DNA from: Pseudomonadota bacterium
GTDB lineage: Bacteria > Campylobacterota > Campylobacteria > Campylobacterales > Sulfurospirillaceae
Reading direction: 5' to 3'
NCBI GenBank assembly: GCA_017860615.1
Contig: JAGDMU010000013.1
Span: forward strand, 1 to 64,000
Length of the DNA: 64,000 nucleotides
The position numbers and the translations under genes are program-made. A model generated the notes under the pieces. That model saw nothing but the letters and a program-made list of their open reading frames with translations, searched no databases and was not told where the DNA came from. Shown here in pieces: positions 9,653 through 18,303 of this stretch (position 1 is the stretch's first letter; each line of letters opens with the position of its first letter).

Positions 9653-9785
9653 TTGATTTTCTCTTACATGTCAGTCTAAGCACAACTTGTACTTTTGCGC
9701 CTTTTAGCGGTGCTGTGCGTGCAATTATAACACTTTTAAAGGGTTTTGTTGTAAAATCAATCCATCTAAAACGTAAAGGTTAGTA

Positions 9786-10655
9786 TTGCAACAACTCTGG
9801 CTAAAACTCAAAGATATTAGTGATTTGATCGTCTTTAAACATTCCGTTTTCGCACTCCCCTTTATTTTTGTAGCGATGATTGTCTCTTCCAAGGCACAGA
9901 GTGATACAATGTGGTTTGGATCTAAACTTTTAATTTTAGGTCTTTTAGCAGCGGTGAGTGCACGTAACTTTGCGATGGCATTTAACCGTTACGCAGATCG
10001 TGATATTGATAAATACAATCCAAGAACGGCTAATCGCCCAAGTGTTGATGGCAGAATCGGTGCAACCAATATGCAACTTTTTATAGCCTTTAATGCCCTT
10101 GTTTTTATCGTTGTTGCCTATATGATTAATGATCTTGCTTTTTATCTGAGTGTGCCTATTTTAATTATTTTGGGCGGTTATTCGCTTTTTAAACGTTTTT
10201 CTCCTTACGCACATTTGGTGCTTGGTGTTTCATTGGGACTGGCTCCTATAGCGGGTGTGGTTGCAGTGCAAGAGTCCATTCCAATGTGGGCAGTGCTTCT
10301 TTCTATCGGCGTTATGTATTGGGTTGCAGGGTTTGATTTACTCTATTCACTTCAAGATATGGAGTACGATAAAGCCAATGGGCTCTTTTCCATTCCTTCT
10401 CGTTTTGGTCAAGATGCAACATTTTTCATTTCGCGCCTTTTTCATGCACAAACCATTCTTTTTTGGTTACTCTTTGTGATCAGTGCAAAACTAGGCTTTT
10501 TTGCGTATGTTGGTGTTTTCGTTGCAGCGGTAGTACTCTTTTTTGAGCATCGCATTGTACTGAAAGATTTTTCTAAAATTGATCGTGCTTTCTTTACGCT
10601 CAATGGCTACTTAGGTGTTATCTTTTTTGCACTCATTTTTTTAGATAGGATATAA
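9786..10655 (+). CDS. mqnP: UbiA-family prenyltransferase, probably MqnP of menaquinone synthesis
   Basis: Integral membrane prenyltransferase of 289 residues. The two Asp-rich motifs of UbiA enzymes are visible: NRYADRDIDKYNPRTANRP near 75 and YSLQDMEYDK near 185. Campylobacterota make menaquinone by the futalosine route, where MqnP attaches the polyprenyl tail to 1,4-dihydroxy-6-naphthoate; this is the likely role, though the UbiA family is broad. The frame starts with TTG at 9786, preceded by AAAGGTTAG (weak ribosome-binding site). The next gene starts four bases after the stop. Confidence 0.85.
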   Translation: MQQLWLKLKDISDLIVFKHSVFALPFIFVAMIVSSKAQSDTMWFGSKLLILGLLAAVSARNFAMAFNRYADRDIDKYNPRTANRPSVDGRIGATNMQLFIAFNALVFIVVAYMINDLAFYLSVPILIILGGYSLFKRFSPYAHLVLGVSLGLAPIAGVVAVQESIPMWAVLLSIGVMYWVAGFDLLYSLQDMEYDKANGLFSIPSRFGQDATFFISRLFHAQTILFWLLFVISAKLGFFAYVGVFVAAVVLFFEHRIVLKDFSKIDRAFFTLNGYLGVIFFALIFLDRI

Positions 10656-10659
10656 GAAA

Positions 10660-11190
10660 ATGGAAGAGATCCGTTTAGTTCCTGCTTTTTTAAAGGTGGC
10701 TTACGAGCCAAGTAGCTTAGAAAATACAACGTTTGTTCAAGAATACTATGCACTCTTACAGCTTAATGATGATCCTTTAGGACTTTGGCTAAAGTCCTCA
10801 AAAATTCGCAAAGAGTCAGAAGAGAGCGATCAAGTTCTTTTAACGCTTATGATTGAATTGCATCGAAAAATCGACAAATTAACCCATTTAGTGACGAGTG
10901 ATCAGCCTTTATATTTGACTTTAGCTTTGCAAGGTACGGTGAAAGCAATCGGGCATGGCTATCTTGAGTTTGACAGTAATGTCCTTATACCTAAAGAGAG
11001 TTATTATGCGCGCATTGATATGCCCACATTCCCAAGACGTCAGATGCCAATCTTTTTTGAAGCTATTAGTGAAAGTATTGGAAAAATAGTGATGATGCAT
11101 GAAGATGATGAAAAAGATTGGAGTACCTATATGGTTGCTTGCGAGCGTGTGATGATACGCCAAATGAAAGGAAATCAAAGTGAGTATTGA
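10660..11190 (+). CDS. Conserved hypothetical protein, possibly a degenerate PilZ-like fold
   Basis: A soluble 176-residue protein with no signal peptide or membrane segment. The N-terminal half is helical; the C-terminal half (from LYLTLALQGTVKAIGHGYLEFDSNVLIPKE onward) reads like a beta barrel with the rhythm of a PilZ domain. The RxxxR and [DN]xSxxG motifs that bind cyclic di-GMP are not visible. It follows mqnP by four bases and overlaps the next gene, so the three form an operon. I do not recognise a function; the PilZ resemblance is only a suggestion. Confidence 0.7.
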   Translation: MEEIRLVPAFLKVAYEPSSLENTTFVQEYYALLQLNDDPLGLWLKSSKIRKESEESDQVLLTLMIELHRKIDKLTHLVTSDQPLYLTLALQGTVKAIGHGYLEFDSNVLIPKESYYARIDMPTFPRRQMPIFFEAISESIGKIVMMHEDDEKDWSTYMVACERVMIRQMKGNQSEY

Positions 11191-11695
11191 GACACTAGCA
11201 TTTATTGCATTAGCAGCCCTTGTGGTTATCATCTTTTTGATGGTCTATATTCGCGATGTTGAGGTCAACAAAAAACTGCTGATTTATGAGAAAAGTATAG
11301 AAGAGCTCAATTACCAAAATCATGTGCTCAATAAAACATTGAATGAACTCTCAACGGTTACAAAAGAGCCAGTATTAGATCCTAAAGCCCTTGAGAACAA
11401 AATATTAGGGCATGTGAAAGAGGAGATCCATCAAAGTGTTTTTCCACTTATTGGTTCACTGAAAGATGTTGAAAAAATTATGCAGAATTTTCGTGATGAG
11501 CAGAGTTCTCGCATTGATCGTTTGGAAAGCCGTACCAAAGAGATGAGTTTTGCCTCATCTTCGCCTTCAAGTTCGAATGAAAAAGTCATTGTTTCTCAAT
11601 ATGCTAAAGGTAAAAGTGAAGCGGAGATTGCCAAAGATTTGCGGATTGGCATCGGTGAAGTGGATTTAGTATTAAAGCTGGCTAACCTAAAATAA
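11180..11695 (+). CDS. Membrane-anchored coiled-coil protein with a C-terminal helix-turn-helix-like tail
   Basis: The 171-residue protein starts with one membrane helix (TLAFIALAALVVIIFLMVYI), continues with a charged coiled coil to about residue 125, has a serine-rich linker, and ends in QYAKGKSEAEIAKDLRIGIGEVDLVLKLA, which looks like a helix-turn-helix of the kind found at the C-terminus of DUF6115 proteins. The GTG start at 11180 overlaps the upstream gene by 11 bases and keeps the membrane helix at the very N-terminus. It ends in a strong terminator. Its role is unknown. Confidence 0.75.
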   Translation: MSIETLAFIALAALVVIIFLMVYIRDVEVNKKLLIYEKSIEELNYQNHVLNKTLNELSTVTKEPVLDPKALENKILGHVKEEIHQSVFPLIGSLKDVEKIMQNFRDEQSSRIDRLESRTKEMSFASSSPSSSNEKVIVSQYAKGKSEAEIAKDLRIGIGEVDLVLKLANLK

Positions 11696-11714
11696 AGTAT
11701 CGTCTCAAAAAGAC

Positions 11715-11747
11715 AAACGGGTTTATTCCTAAACCCGTTTAGAATTT
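11715..11747. terminator. Bidirectional Rho-independent terminator
   Basis: The stem AAACGGGTTTA (11715-11725) pairs perfectly with TAAACCCGTTT (11730-11740) over a TTCC loop and is followed by a run of T. It serves the plus-strand mqnP operon and, read the other way, abuts the stop of the minus-strand chemoreceptor. Confidence 0.92.
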
Positions 11748-11748
11748 T

Positions 11749-13197
11749 TTATTTCCTCTTAGCGCGACACTCGGAAGCAGATTCTTGAATCATAGAGTCA
11801 AGAAGACTGAAGAGGTTTGTGCTGGCATTTTCCATCTTTTTAAAGTTTGTAATAAAGAGTGAAAGCGTATCGGAATTATAACCATTCTGCATTTGCTGTA
11901 CATTTTCGAGCACACATTGGTGTACTGTCTTATGCGGTTCTGCCAACAATGCGTAAGACTTTGTAGCACTAAAGCGTTGTTGGGTTGTAGGATCTTGATA
12001 CCATTTACCGAGTCTGCAATTTTCATGATCACCAAACTTCGCATCAATTTTTTCATTCAGCACAGCAGAGTATGCATTGGTTTTATAGACGATATGATCA
12101 ATTTTTGCAAGAATAGTAAAGATTTTGTTTTCAAGTTTATAGGAGATATCAGCCGTATCATTTGCATCTTTGTTAAATGCACGAAGCGCATCTTCAAAAT
12201 GAACCACATTTTCACCGCTGGTATTCGCAATAACACTGATACGATCAGAATTAGAATGAATGCCATTGGTCTCTTGTTGCAAGGTTTGAATGGTCATGGC
12301 AATCTCTTGCGTTGCTTTTTGGGTACGTTCAGCTAATTTTCTTACTTCATCTGCCACAACTGCAAACCCACGCCCATGTTCACCCGCACGTGCTGCTTCA
12401 ATGGCAGCATTGAGTGCCAATAGATTGGTTTGATCGGCAATATCTTTAATAAGATTGACCACAGAAGAGATTTCAGAGGTACGCTCACTCAGTGACGTAA
12501 TGGCTTCATTGGTACTATTCAGAAGCTCTAATAACTCTTGAATACCCGAAGAAAGAGCAATAACCGTCTCTAAGCTTTCATTGGATTTCTCTGCTGTCAT
12601 ATTGGAAACTTCTGTGATTTGTGACATCTCTTGAATACTGTTGGAAAGATCTTGTTGGATGCTAAGGACTCCATTGTTACCATTCCCAAGATCGGAGAAT
12701 GCAGAAGAGAGCATCCCTCGAGCTTTGCCTTTTTGTCCTTCTGAAATACCTTTAACACCTTCTGAGAGATAACGTGCATTAATGGCAAAGAGTCCTCGAA
12801 AACCTTCATTAAAAATATTGCGATAGGTTTTACCTTGACTCGCTGATTCAATAGAGGTTTTTGTCTCTCTCATAAGCGCCTCCATCTGATCTAAAAGATC
12901 ATTGATGGCATAGGCTACTTCACCCATAGGTTGTTGTGCATTAACATTAACAATGCGAGGCTCTAAATTACCTTTAGCGGCTTCTTTAACAACGTTGAGT
13001 ACTTTTTCATAGATTTCACTATCACACTGCATCGTTTTACGGCTTCCAAAAAAAGAACCAACGGCAACACCTAAGAGGATTCCTGATGTGGTTAGATTTT
13101 CAGTGTAGCCTGTAAAGTAGCTTCCAACAGCAATCAAAAGCAGGAGTGAAAAAAGAACTATTTTATAATCGTTGCAATGTGTTAGAAAGTTCTTCAT
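11749..13197 (-). CDS. Methyl-accepting chemotaxis protein with C-terminal CZB domain (CetA-like signalling partner)
   Basis: A 482-residue chemoreceptor. Two hydrophobic segments near residues 11-30 and 34-48 are separated by only a few residues, so there is no periplasmic ligand domain. The cytoplasmic signalling hairpin is intact, with [44 protein letters not shown] near 250-295. After it comes a zinc-binding CZB-type domain with the [11 protein letters not shown] motif near 388. The gene overlaps the upstream PAS gene by 35 bases in another frame. A receptor without a sensing domain beside a PAS protein matches the CetA/CetB split energy-taxis sensor of Campylobacter; as far as I recall CetA has no CZB domain. 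Confidence 0.88.
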   Translation of the reverse strand: MKNFLTHCNDYKIVLFSLLLLIAVGSYFTGYTENLTTSGILLGVAVGSFFGSRKTMQCDSEIYEKVLNVVKEAAKGNLEPRIVNVNAQQPMGEVAYAINDLLDQMEALMRETKTSIESASQGKTYRNIFNEGFRGLFAINARYLSEGVKGISEGQKGKARGMLSSAFSDLGNGNNGVLSIQQDLSNSIQEMSQITEVSNMTAEKSNESLETVIALSSGIQELLELLNSTNEAITSLSERTSEISSVVNLIKDIADQTNLLALNAAIEAARAGEHGRGFAVVADEVRKLAERTQKATQEIAMTIQTLQQETNGIHSNSDRISVIANTSGENVVHFEDALRAFNKDANDTADISYKLENKIFTILAKIDHIVYKTNAYSAVLNEKIDAKFGDHENCRLGKWYQDPTTQQRFSATKSYALLAEPHKTVHQCVLENVQQMQNGYNSDTLSLFITNFKKMENASTNLFSLLDSMIQESASECRAKRK

Positions 13198-13675
13198 AAC
13201 TGATTCCTTTTTGATTTAATACATCGATAAGATAAGCGTGTGAAGCTTCCATCCCACCTGTTTTTTCGAGTTCTAAAAGTTTTGCGTAAAGAGGTTGAAT
13301 AATCTCTAGTGCTTTAGGATTGGCTTTACGTCTTACAGAGTAATAACCGATGATTTTACCTGATTGATCCGTTGAAGCCGTAACATTGGCATATACCCAG
13401 TAGTAGCCACCGTCAAAACTCAAATTTTTAACATAAGCAAAGATCTCTTCTTTGTTTTTAACTTTATCCCATAAAAGTTTAAAGACGATGCGTGGCATAT
13501 CGGGATGTCTGATGATATTATGCGGTTTACCAAGTATTTCTTGTTCGCTCGCACCTACGATTTTGATGAAAGGTTCATTGCAGTAAGTAATTTTCCCATG
13601 CGTATCGGTTTTAGAAACCAAAAATGCGTCAGCACTTACACTGTGTTCCTTGTTATTAGGGATAGGCTTTTGCAT
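13163..13675 (-). CDS. Aer/CetB-like PAS sensor protein
   Basis: A soluble 170-residue single-PAS protein. The signature [49 protein letters not shown] followed by [10 protein letters not shown] matches the FAD-binding PAS domains of Aer and CetB, which report redox state. It is translated just ahead of, and overlaps, the chemoreceptor gene, so it is probably the sensing half of a two-protein receptor. FAD binding is inferred from the family. Confidence 0.85.
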   Translation of the reverse strand: MQKPIPNNKEHSVSADAFLVSKTDTHGKITYCNEPFIKIVGASEQEILGKPHNIIRHPDMPRIVFKLLWDKVKNKEEIFAYVKNLSFDGGYYWVYANVTASTDQSGKIIGYYSVRRKANPKALEIIQPLYAKLLELEKTGGMEASHAYLIDVLNQKGISYEELSNTLQRL

Positions 13676-13739
13676 TCCTAATACTCCTTATAAAGAAAAA
13701 ATGTCACACATTCTAGCTCAATCCTTTTTAGAAATAGCT

Positions 13740-13763
13740 TGAAAGTTCTGATAACCACTTTCA
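13740..13763. promoter_or_regulatory. Inverted repeat in the PAS/moaA divergent region
   Basis: TGAAAGT (13740-13746) and ACTTTCA (13757-13763) form a perfect seven-base inverted repeat with a ten-base spacer, about 25 bases before the moaA -10 box. It could be an operator; no regulator can be named. Confidence 0.3.
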
Positions 13764-13788
13764 GCAATCTATATTGATGATATTTATG

Positions 13789-13794
13789 TATAAT
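13789..13794 (+). promoter_or_regulatory. -10 box of moaA
   Basis: TATAAT preceded by TG (extended -10 form), 29 bases before the moaA ATG. A ribosome-binding site AGAGGAAAA stands just before that ATG. Confidence 0.6.
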
Positions 13795-13823
13795 ACCTTT
13801 CGCATTAAATCAAGAGGAAAAAC

Positions 13824-14792
13824 ATGTTGGTTGATGGATTTGGAAGAAACGTCACATATCTTAGGGTTTCAGTGACCGAACGATGTAATTTTAGATGTCA
13901 GTATTGTATGCCTGAAAAGCCCTTTTCATGGGTTCCTAAAGAGAATCTACTGAGCTTTGAAGAGCTATTTTTATTTGTTAAAGTCGCGATTGATGAAGGA
14001 ATCACAAAGATTCGAATTACAGGGGGAGAGCCTCTTCTTAGAACCGACTTAGATAAATTTATTGCCATGATCAATAACCATAAAAGTGGGTTGGATTTGG
14101 CACTAACCACCAATGGCTTTTTACTGAAAGATGCTGCGCAAAAACTTAAAAATGCTGGACTTCAAAGAGTCAACATTTCCCTTGATAGTCTAAAACCTGA
14201 TGTTGCAGGAAAAATGGCGCAAAAAGATGTTTTATACAAAGTGCAAGCAGGTATTGAAGAAGCACTGCGTGTTGGACTGAAAGTAAAAATAAATATGGTA
14301 CCTATCAAAGGTATCAATGATATGGAAGTTTTAGATGTCTTGGAGTATGCCAAAGAGCGTGGCATGTCCATACGCTTTATTGAGTATATGGAAAATACCC
14401 ATGCGAAAGAGCAGCTCAAAGGCTTAAGTGGACAAGAAGTACAAGATAAAATTGCTCAAAAATACCATTTTAAAGAGATAGGTCGTGTAGGACCTAGCCC
14501 TGCACACCTCTTTGAGTTTGATGATGGCTACATTTTCGGTATTATCGATCCACACAAGCATGATTTTTGTGAAGATTGCAATCGTATTCGTCTCACAGCT
14601 GAGGGTATGCTTATTCCATGCCTTTATTTCGATGAAGCCATGAGCATTAAAGATGCTGTTCATAATGGGGATGTTGCGAAAGCTGCTGAAATTTTAAAAG
14701 AAGTCTTGCACAATAAGCCTGAAAAAAACAAGTGGAGCGACGATGATCAAAATGAGACGTCCAATCGCGCTTTTTACGAAACAGGTGGGTGA
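13824..14792 (+). CDS. moaA: GTP 3',8-cyclase (molybdopterin synthesis)
   Basis: Radical SAM enzyme that turns GTP into 3',8-cyclo-GTP, the first step of molybdenum cofactor synthesis. The N-terminal cluster motif CNFRCQYC (near 22-29), ITGGEPLLR near 67, the C-terminal second cluster [19 protein letters not shown] near 252, and the conserved terminal Gly-Gly are all present. At 322 residues it is complete. Its 3' end overlaps by 19 bases, tail to tail, with a molybdopterin moeA-like gene, which fits a shared pathway. Confidence 0.96.
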   Translation: MLVDGFGRNVTYLRVSVTERCNFRCQYCMPEKPFSWVPKENLLSFEELFLFVKVAIDEGITKIRITGGEPLLRTDLDKFIAMINNHKSGLDLALTTNGFLLKDAAQKLKNAGLQRVNISLDSLKPDVAGKMAQKDVLYKVQAGIEEALRVGLKVKINMVPIKGINDMEVLDVLEYAKERGMSIRFIEYMENTHAKEQLKGLSGQEVQDKIAQKYHFKEIGRVGPSPAHLFEFDDGYIFGIIDPHKHDFCEDCNRIRLTAEGMLIPCLYFDEAMSIKDAVHNGDVAKAAEILKEVLHNKPEKNKWSDDDQNETSNRAFYETGG

Positions 14793-15928
14793 GTAAAGTA
14801 GAAGAAGGGGATTTCTTCTCCCTCTTCGATCACCTCTTTATCTTCAACCAGTGTATAGCCATTACATTGGCTGAGTATATTAAGCCTTCCTGCCTCATAA
14901 TAAGGGGCATTTACAAAACTTCTCCCATCACTGTATCCAGGAATGGCACTCATACAATTATCTTTGCATGTAATGCGTTTTTGATTGATACAGGTAATAA
15001 AATCAGGAATAATGCAACGCCGATGTTGCAGTTGCCTCAAAAGAGGAACACCTAACATCTCAAAACCTAACATACACCCAAGAGGGAGTCCTGGAAGATG
15101 CAAAATAGGTTTGTTCTCAAATAAGGTAAGTGAAGTTGGTTTTGCGGGCGCAATGCGGACATGATGAAAAAGGGGTACTAGCGTTTTCGTTTCTAACAGA
15201 TGGCGCATAGCGTCATGGCGACTGAGCGCACCTGTCGTTATCACACAGTCTGCTTTTTGTATTAATAAGTTTAAGAGTGTTAAGATCTTCGCTTCATTCT
15301 CTTCACAAATAACAATTTCACCTACTTTCCCTCCTAACTCAACAACACGTGCGGCTAAACTCATAGCGTTAGAGTTATGAATTTCACCCGATGCGAGTTG
15401 GCTACCAATGCTTAAAATGCTGATAACTGGCTTTTGAACCGTTTTGACTCTGCTGATACCTTGCGCAGAGAGGGCTGTTATCTTTTGTGCACTGATTCGC
15501 TCAAATTTTTTAAGCAGTAATTCACCTTGTGTAATATCTTCGCCCTCTTTTTTGATGTGTTGAGCTTGGGTTACATGTAAAGGAATTTTGATACGATCTT
15601 CGTGTTCCAATAGAACATCTTCTTCTGCGATGATAGTATCGGCGCCTTCAGGAATGCTCTCACCTGTGGAAAGTCTTACGCCATAGCCTAAAGGAATAGG
15701 CATAGGATAGGGAGGATTGAGGAGTGTATAAAGAGTTGTATTAGGATCATATGCAATCCCGTAACCCTCTTTAAGGCTCATAGGATGCTTAGGAAGAGCA
15801 AACTTTGCAAAAACATCACTACTTGCAATGCGGTTGATAGCTTTTAAAAGGGGTAATGTTTGTTTTGTATGTAAAGGTTCGATATATGTTTGAATGATTT
15901 TCAGTGCTTCTTGGTACGAAATAGGCAT
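14774..15928 (-). CDS. moeA: MoeA-family molybdopterin molybdenumtransferase, motif-degenerate
   Basis: A 384-residue protein with the MoeA domain order (N-terminal domain, beta insert with [20 protein letters not shown], MogA-like domain, C-terminal domain). MoeA normally inserts molybdate into adenylylated molybdopterin. Several normally invariant motifs are altered: DGYA reads EGYG near 55, STGDEL reads SIGSQL, GGVSxGxxD reads GALSRHDAM, and KPGKP reads APAKP. The enzyme may be inactive, specialised, or a divergent paralogue. It converges with and overlaps moaA. Confidence 0.8.
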   Translation of the reverse strand: MPISYQEALKIIQTYIEPLHTKQTLPLLKAINRIASSDVFAKFALPKHPMSLKEGYGIAYDPNTTLYTLLNPPYPMPIPLGYGVRLSTGESIPEGADTIIAEEDVLLEHEDRIKIPLHVTQAQHIKKEGEDITQGELLLKKFERISAQKITALSAQGISRVKTVQKPVISILSIGSQLASGEIHNSNAMSLAARVVELGGKVGEIVICEENEAKILTLLNLLIQKADCVITTGALSRHDAMRHLLETKTLVPLFHHVRIAPAKPTSLTLFENKPILHLPGLPLGCMLGFEMLGVPLLRQLQHRRCIIPDFITCINQKRITCKDNCMSAIPGYSDGRSFVNAPYYEAGRLNILSQCNGYTLVEDKEVIEEGEEIPFFYFTHPPVS

Positions 15929-16008
15929 GGTTTAACCTTATGATTTATGGGTAATATTATACTAAAATAGGTACAATCTAAGATTATTTTTGTGAAGGAT
16001 TTTTCATC

Positions 16009-16419
16009 ATGGAAGAGCTAATACGTCTATCGAGTCAATTACACTTAGTGTTTATTATTCTCCTTATTATATTAATTGCCTTTAATCTTTATCTTCTTAA
16101 AAGCGACAAAACATTTCTAAAACTTTCAAAAAGATTGGAACTGATCGCCCCTCAATACTACATTGTACTCTCAGCCATCTTTTTTACAGGTATTATTGTT
16201 ATGGCAGTACGTCAATTTGCATTCTCATTTTCCGTTTGGGTGATGATTGTGGTTTGGATAGCTATCGTCGCTTTTGGTATCAGAGGGCATAAAATGTATA
16301 AAAAAATTGAGCGAACAGAAGTATCTCAAAGCGCTTATAAACGTTATGCAATCAAAAAATACACGCTTGATTTTATAGCACTTATTGCAACAAGTGCACT
16401 TTTTTATCTGGTGCATTAA
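16009..16419 (+). CDS. Hypothetical four-helix inner-membrane protein
   Basis: A 136-residue protein with four hydrophobic segments, near residues 12-30, 50-66, 72-90 and 115-134, and a basic loop between the third and fourth. It has no recognisable motif. The downstream rsmE ATG starts one base after its stop, so both are probably co-transcribed. Function unknown. Confidence 0.75.
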   Translation: MEELIRLSSQLHLVFIILLIILIAFNLYLLKSDKTFLKLSKRLELIAPQYYIVLSAIFFTGIIVMAVRQFAFSFSVWVMIVVWIAIVAFGIRGHKMYKKIERTEVSQSAYKRYAIKKYTLDFIALIATSALFYLVH

Positions 16420-16420
16420 G

Positions 16421-17089
16421 ATGCAGTTTGTTTATCATCCTGATGCTGGTGTACAAACACTCCATGTCGATACTCGAGAGTATGAACATATTTTTAAAGT
16501 GCGTCGTATTAGCACAAGTGATGTGCTTCTCTGGCGAAATCTTGAAGATGCATATATCTATGAGTATAAAATTGTACAGATTGGCAAGAAAGAGGCAGAG
16601 CTTGAACTTATTTCTCAAAAAGAATTTTCTCTACTTCCTTCAAAAGTTTTTCATGTAGGTTGGAGCGTCATAGACCCAAAAATTATTGAAAAAACACTTC
16701 CGATGCTCAATGAGTTAGGTGTTTCAAAAATAAGTTTCGTTTATGCAGACTTCTCACAAAAGAATCATAAACTTGATATGGAACGTATTAAACGTATTTT
16801 AATTAACTCTTCTCAGCAGTGTGGGCGAAGTTTTCTTATGCAAATAGAAGTACTTCTTTCTGTTAAAAGTTATATAGAAGCATATCCGAAAAGTTTTGTC
16901 TTGGATTTTGCTGATGTAAAATTAGATATGAGCGAAGAGATCACATCTCTTTTAATTGGGCCAGAAGGTGGCTTTAGTCAAAAAGAGCGAACATTGCTTC
17001 AAAATCAGCCCATTGTTGGACTGACATGCAACACAATTTTACGAAGTGAAACGGCTGTTGTGGCTACTGCTTCTAAAATATTGGCTTGA
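16421..17089 (+). CDS. rsmE: 16S rRNA (uracil-1498-N3)-methyltransferase
   Basis: SPOUT-fold methyltransferase that modifies U1498 of 16S rRNA with S-adenosylmethionine. The knot motifs LIGPEGGFSQKE near 180 and TILRSETAVVATASKIL at the C-terminus are visible. The ATG at 16421 gives 222 residues and the family's usual N-terminus (QFVYH...); an in-frame upstream start at 16385 lies in the preceding gene and is rejected. First gene of a block conserved with Campylobacter jejuni. Confidence 0.92.
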   Translation: MQFVYHPDAGVQTLHVDTREYEHIFKVRRISTSDVLLWRNLEDAYIYEYKIVQIGKKEAELELISQKEFSLLPSKVFHVGWSVIDPKIIEKTLPMLNELGVSKISFVYADFSQKNHKLDMERIKRILINSSQQCGRSFLMQIEVLLSVKSYIEAYPKSFVLDFADVKLDMSEEITSLLIGPEGGFSQKERTLLQNQPIVGLTCNTILRSETAVVATASKILA

Positions 17090-17113
17090 CTTGAAATAAT
17101 GAATCTTTTGTGC

Positions 17114-17119
17114 TATAAT
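17114..17119 (+). promoter_or_regulatory. -10 box of rpmE
   Basis: TGC followed by TATAAT, about 67 bases before the rpmE ATG. It gives a leader of roughly 60 bases that contains a hairpin. Confidence 0.65.
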
Positions 17120-17127
17120 TTGCACCC

Positions 17128-17146
17128 TTTGGCAAGACGTGCCAAA
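17128..17146 (+). promoter_or_regulatory. Hairpin in the rpmE leader
   Basis: TTTGGCA (17128-17134) and TGCCAAA (17140-17146) form a perfect seven-base stem with loop AGACG near the expected 5' end of the rpmE mRNA. L31 genes in other bacterial groups carry autoregulatory leaders; whether this is one is inference. Confidence 0.45.
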
Positions 17147-17186
17147 TAATAGATTTTATTTTTATGAATAATTAAGGAAAAACATT

Positions 17187-17387
17187 ATGAAAAAAGATAT
17201 TCATCCTGAATATGTACCATGCGTTGTAACTTGTGCATGTGGAAATAGTTTTGAAACTATGTCCAACAAAGCTGAGTTAAGAATTGATATTTGCAGTTCA
17301 TGCCATCCGTTCTTCACGGGCAGTGAGAAGATCGTGGATGCTGCGGGTAGAGTTGAGAAATTTAAGAAAAAATATAGCTTAAAATAG
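17187..17387 (+). CDS. rpmE: 50S ribosomal protein L31
   Basis: A 66-residue L31 of the zinc-binding type, with cysteines at 16, 18, 36 and 39 (CAC and CSSC) and the family tail [10 protein letters not shown]. Start ATG has a good site AAGGAAAAA. It is followed after 12 bases by rsmI. Confidence 0.96.
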   Translation: MKKDIHPEYVPCVVTCACGNSFETMSNKAELRIDICSSCHPFFTGSEKIVDAAGRVEKFKKKYSLK

Positions 17388-17399
17388 TTCTTAAAACCA

Positions 17400-18212
17400 T
17401 TGATCTATTTTATTCCTACCCCTATAGGAAACTTAGATGACATCTCAGTTAGAAGCCTTAAACTTCTAACTGAGTGTAAAACTCTTTTCTGCGAAGACAC
17501 CCGAATCACTAAAAAACTTCTTTCTCTTCTCTCTCAAAGACATAACATTGAATTTCAGATTAAAAATTTTATTTCCATGCATTCGCACAACGAAAATGCC
17601 GTTTTATCAAGTATCGATAAAACAGTTTTTGAAGAGACTGTCGGGTATCTGAGTGATGCTGGAATGCCAGGAATTAGTGACCCAGGAAGCGCATTGGTAC
17701 GTTTTTGCCAAGAAAATATGCTACCTTACGAAATCCTCCCAGGTGCAAATGCGGCACTATTGGCTTATGTCACAAGCGGTATTGAAACGCATCAATTTTT
17801 ATTCTATGGTTTTTTATCGCATAAAGGAATGGATCGCCAAAACGAGCTTTTTGAAGTGTTAAACTCTCCGTTTGCCGTCATTCTCTATGAATCTCCTCAT
17901 CGTATTGAAAAATTGATTGAAGAGTTAGCCGAGTTTGCGCCAGAACGTAAAATATTTGCAATTAAAGAAGCGACTAAACGGTATGAAAAACGCTTTTCAG
18001 GAACTTCGGTAGAAGTTCAACACTCTTTTAAAACAGCTAATCTTAAAGGCGAATGGGTTCTTGTGATTACTCCAGAAATGCATCAAGGTGGCGAAGCCAT
18101 TACCAAAGAAGATTTAATCGGACTTGATCTTCCTCCAAAACAAAAAGCCAAACTTCTCTCCAAACTTACAGGCGAGAGCATCAAAGAGTGGTATACCAAA
18201 CTTCAAAATTAA
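17400..18212 (+). CDS. rsmI: 16S rRNA (cytidine-1402-2'-O)-methyltransferase
   Basis: Ribose-methylates C1402 in the ribosomal decoding centre. The tetrapyrrole-methylase fold is evident from PIGNLDDISVRSL at the N-terminus, EDTRITKKLL near 31, YLSDAGMPGISDPGSALV near 83, LPGANAAL near 117 and ILYESPHRIEKL near 162. The start is TTG at 17400, which gives the standard N-terminus; no better in-frame ATG exists. 270 residues. Confidence 0.94.
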   Translation: MIYFIPTPIGNLDDISVRSLKLLTECKTLFCEDTRITKKLLSLLSQRHNIEFQIKNFISMHSHNENAVLSSIDKTVFEETVGYLSDAGMPGISDPGSALVRFCQENMLPYEILPGANAALLAYVTSGIETHQFLFYGFLSHKGMDRQNELFEVLNSPFAVILYESPHRIEKLIEELAEFAPERKIFAIKEATKRYEKRFSGTSVEVQHSFKTANLKGEWVLVITPEMHQGGEAITKEDLIGLDLPPKQKAKLLSKLTGESIKEWYTKLQN

Positions 18213-18303
18213 TGTCCCTATTTTGTTACATCTAAGAGCCTAAAAAGAACGTTTTACAGAGAAGCTAGTATTATTTTAAGCCAGTTTGGATACAATAATT
18301 GCC

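Noticed and set aside
9653-9785. Third copy of the ilvE/greA repeat in the miaA-mqnP gap
   Set aside because: A short match around TTTTGCGCC resembles copy A, but there is no shared core (GAGGCAAGCTTTAG) and the hairpins are not conserved.
14774-14792. Overlap of moaA and moeA 3' ends as a sign of error
   Set aside because: MoaA ends with its conserved Gly-Gly and MoeA has a plausible tail, so a 19-base tail-to-tail overlap is natural.
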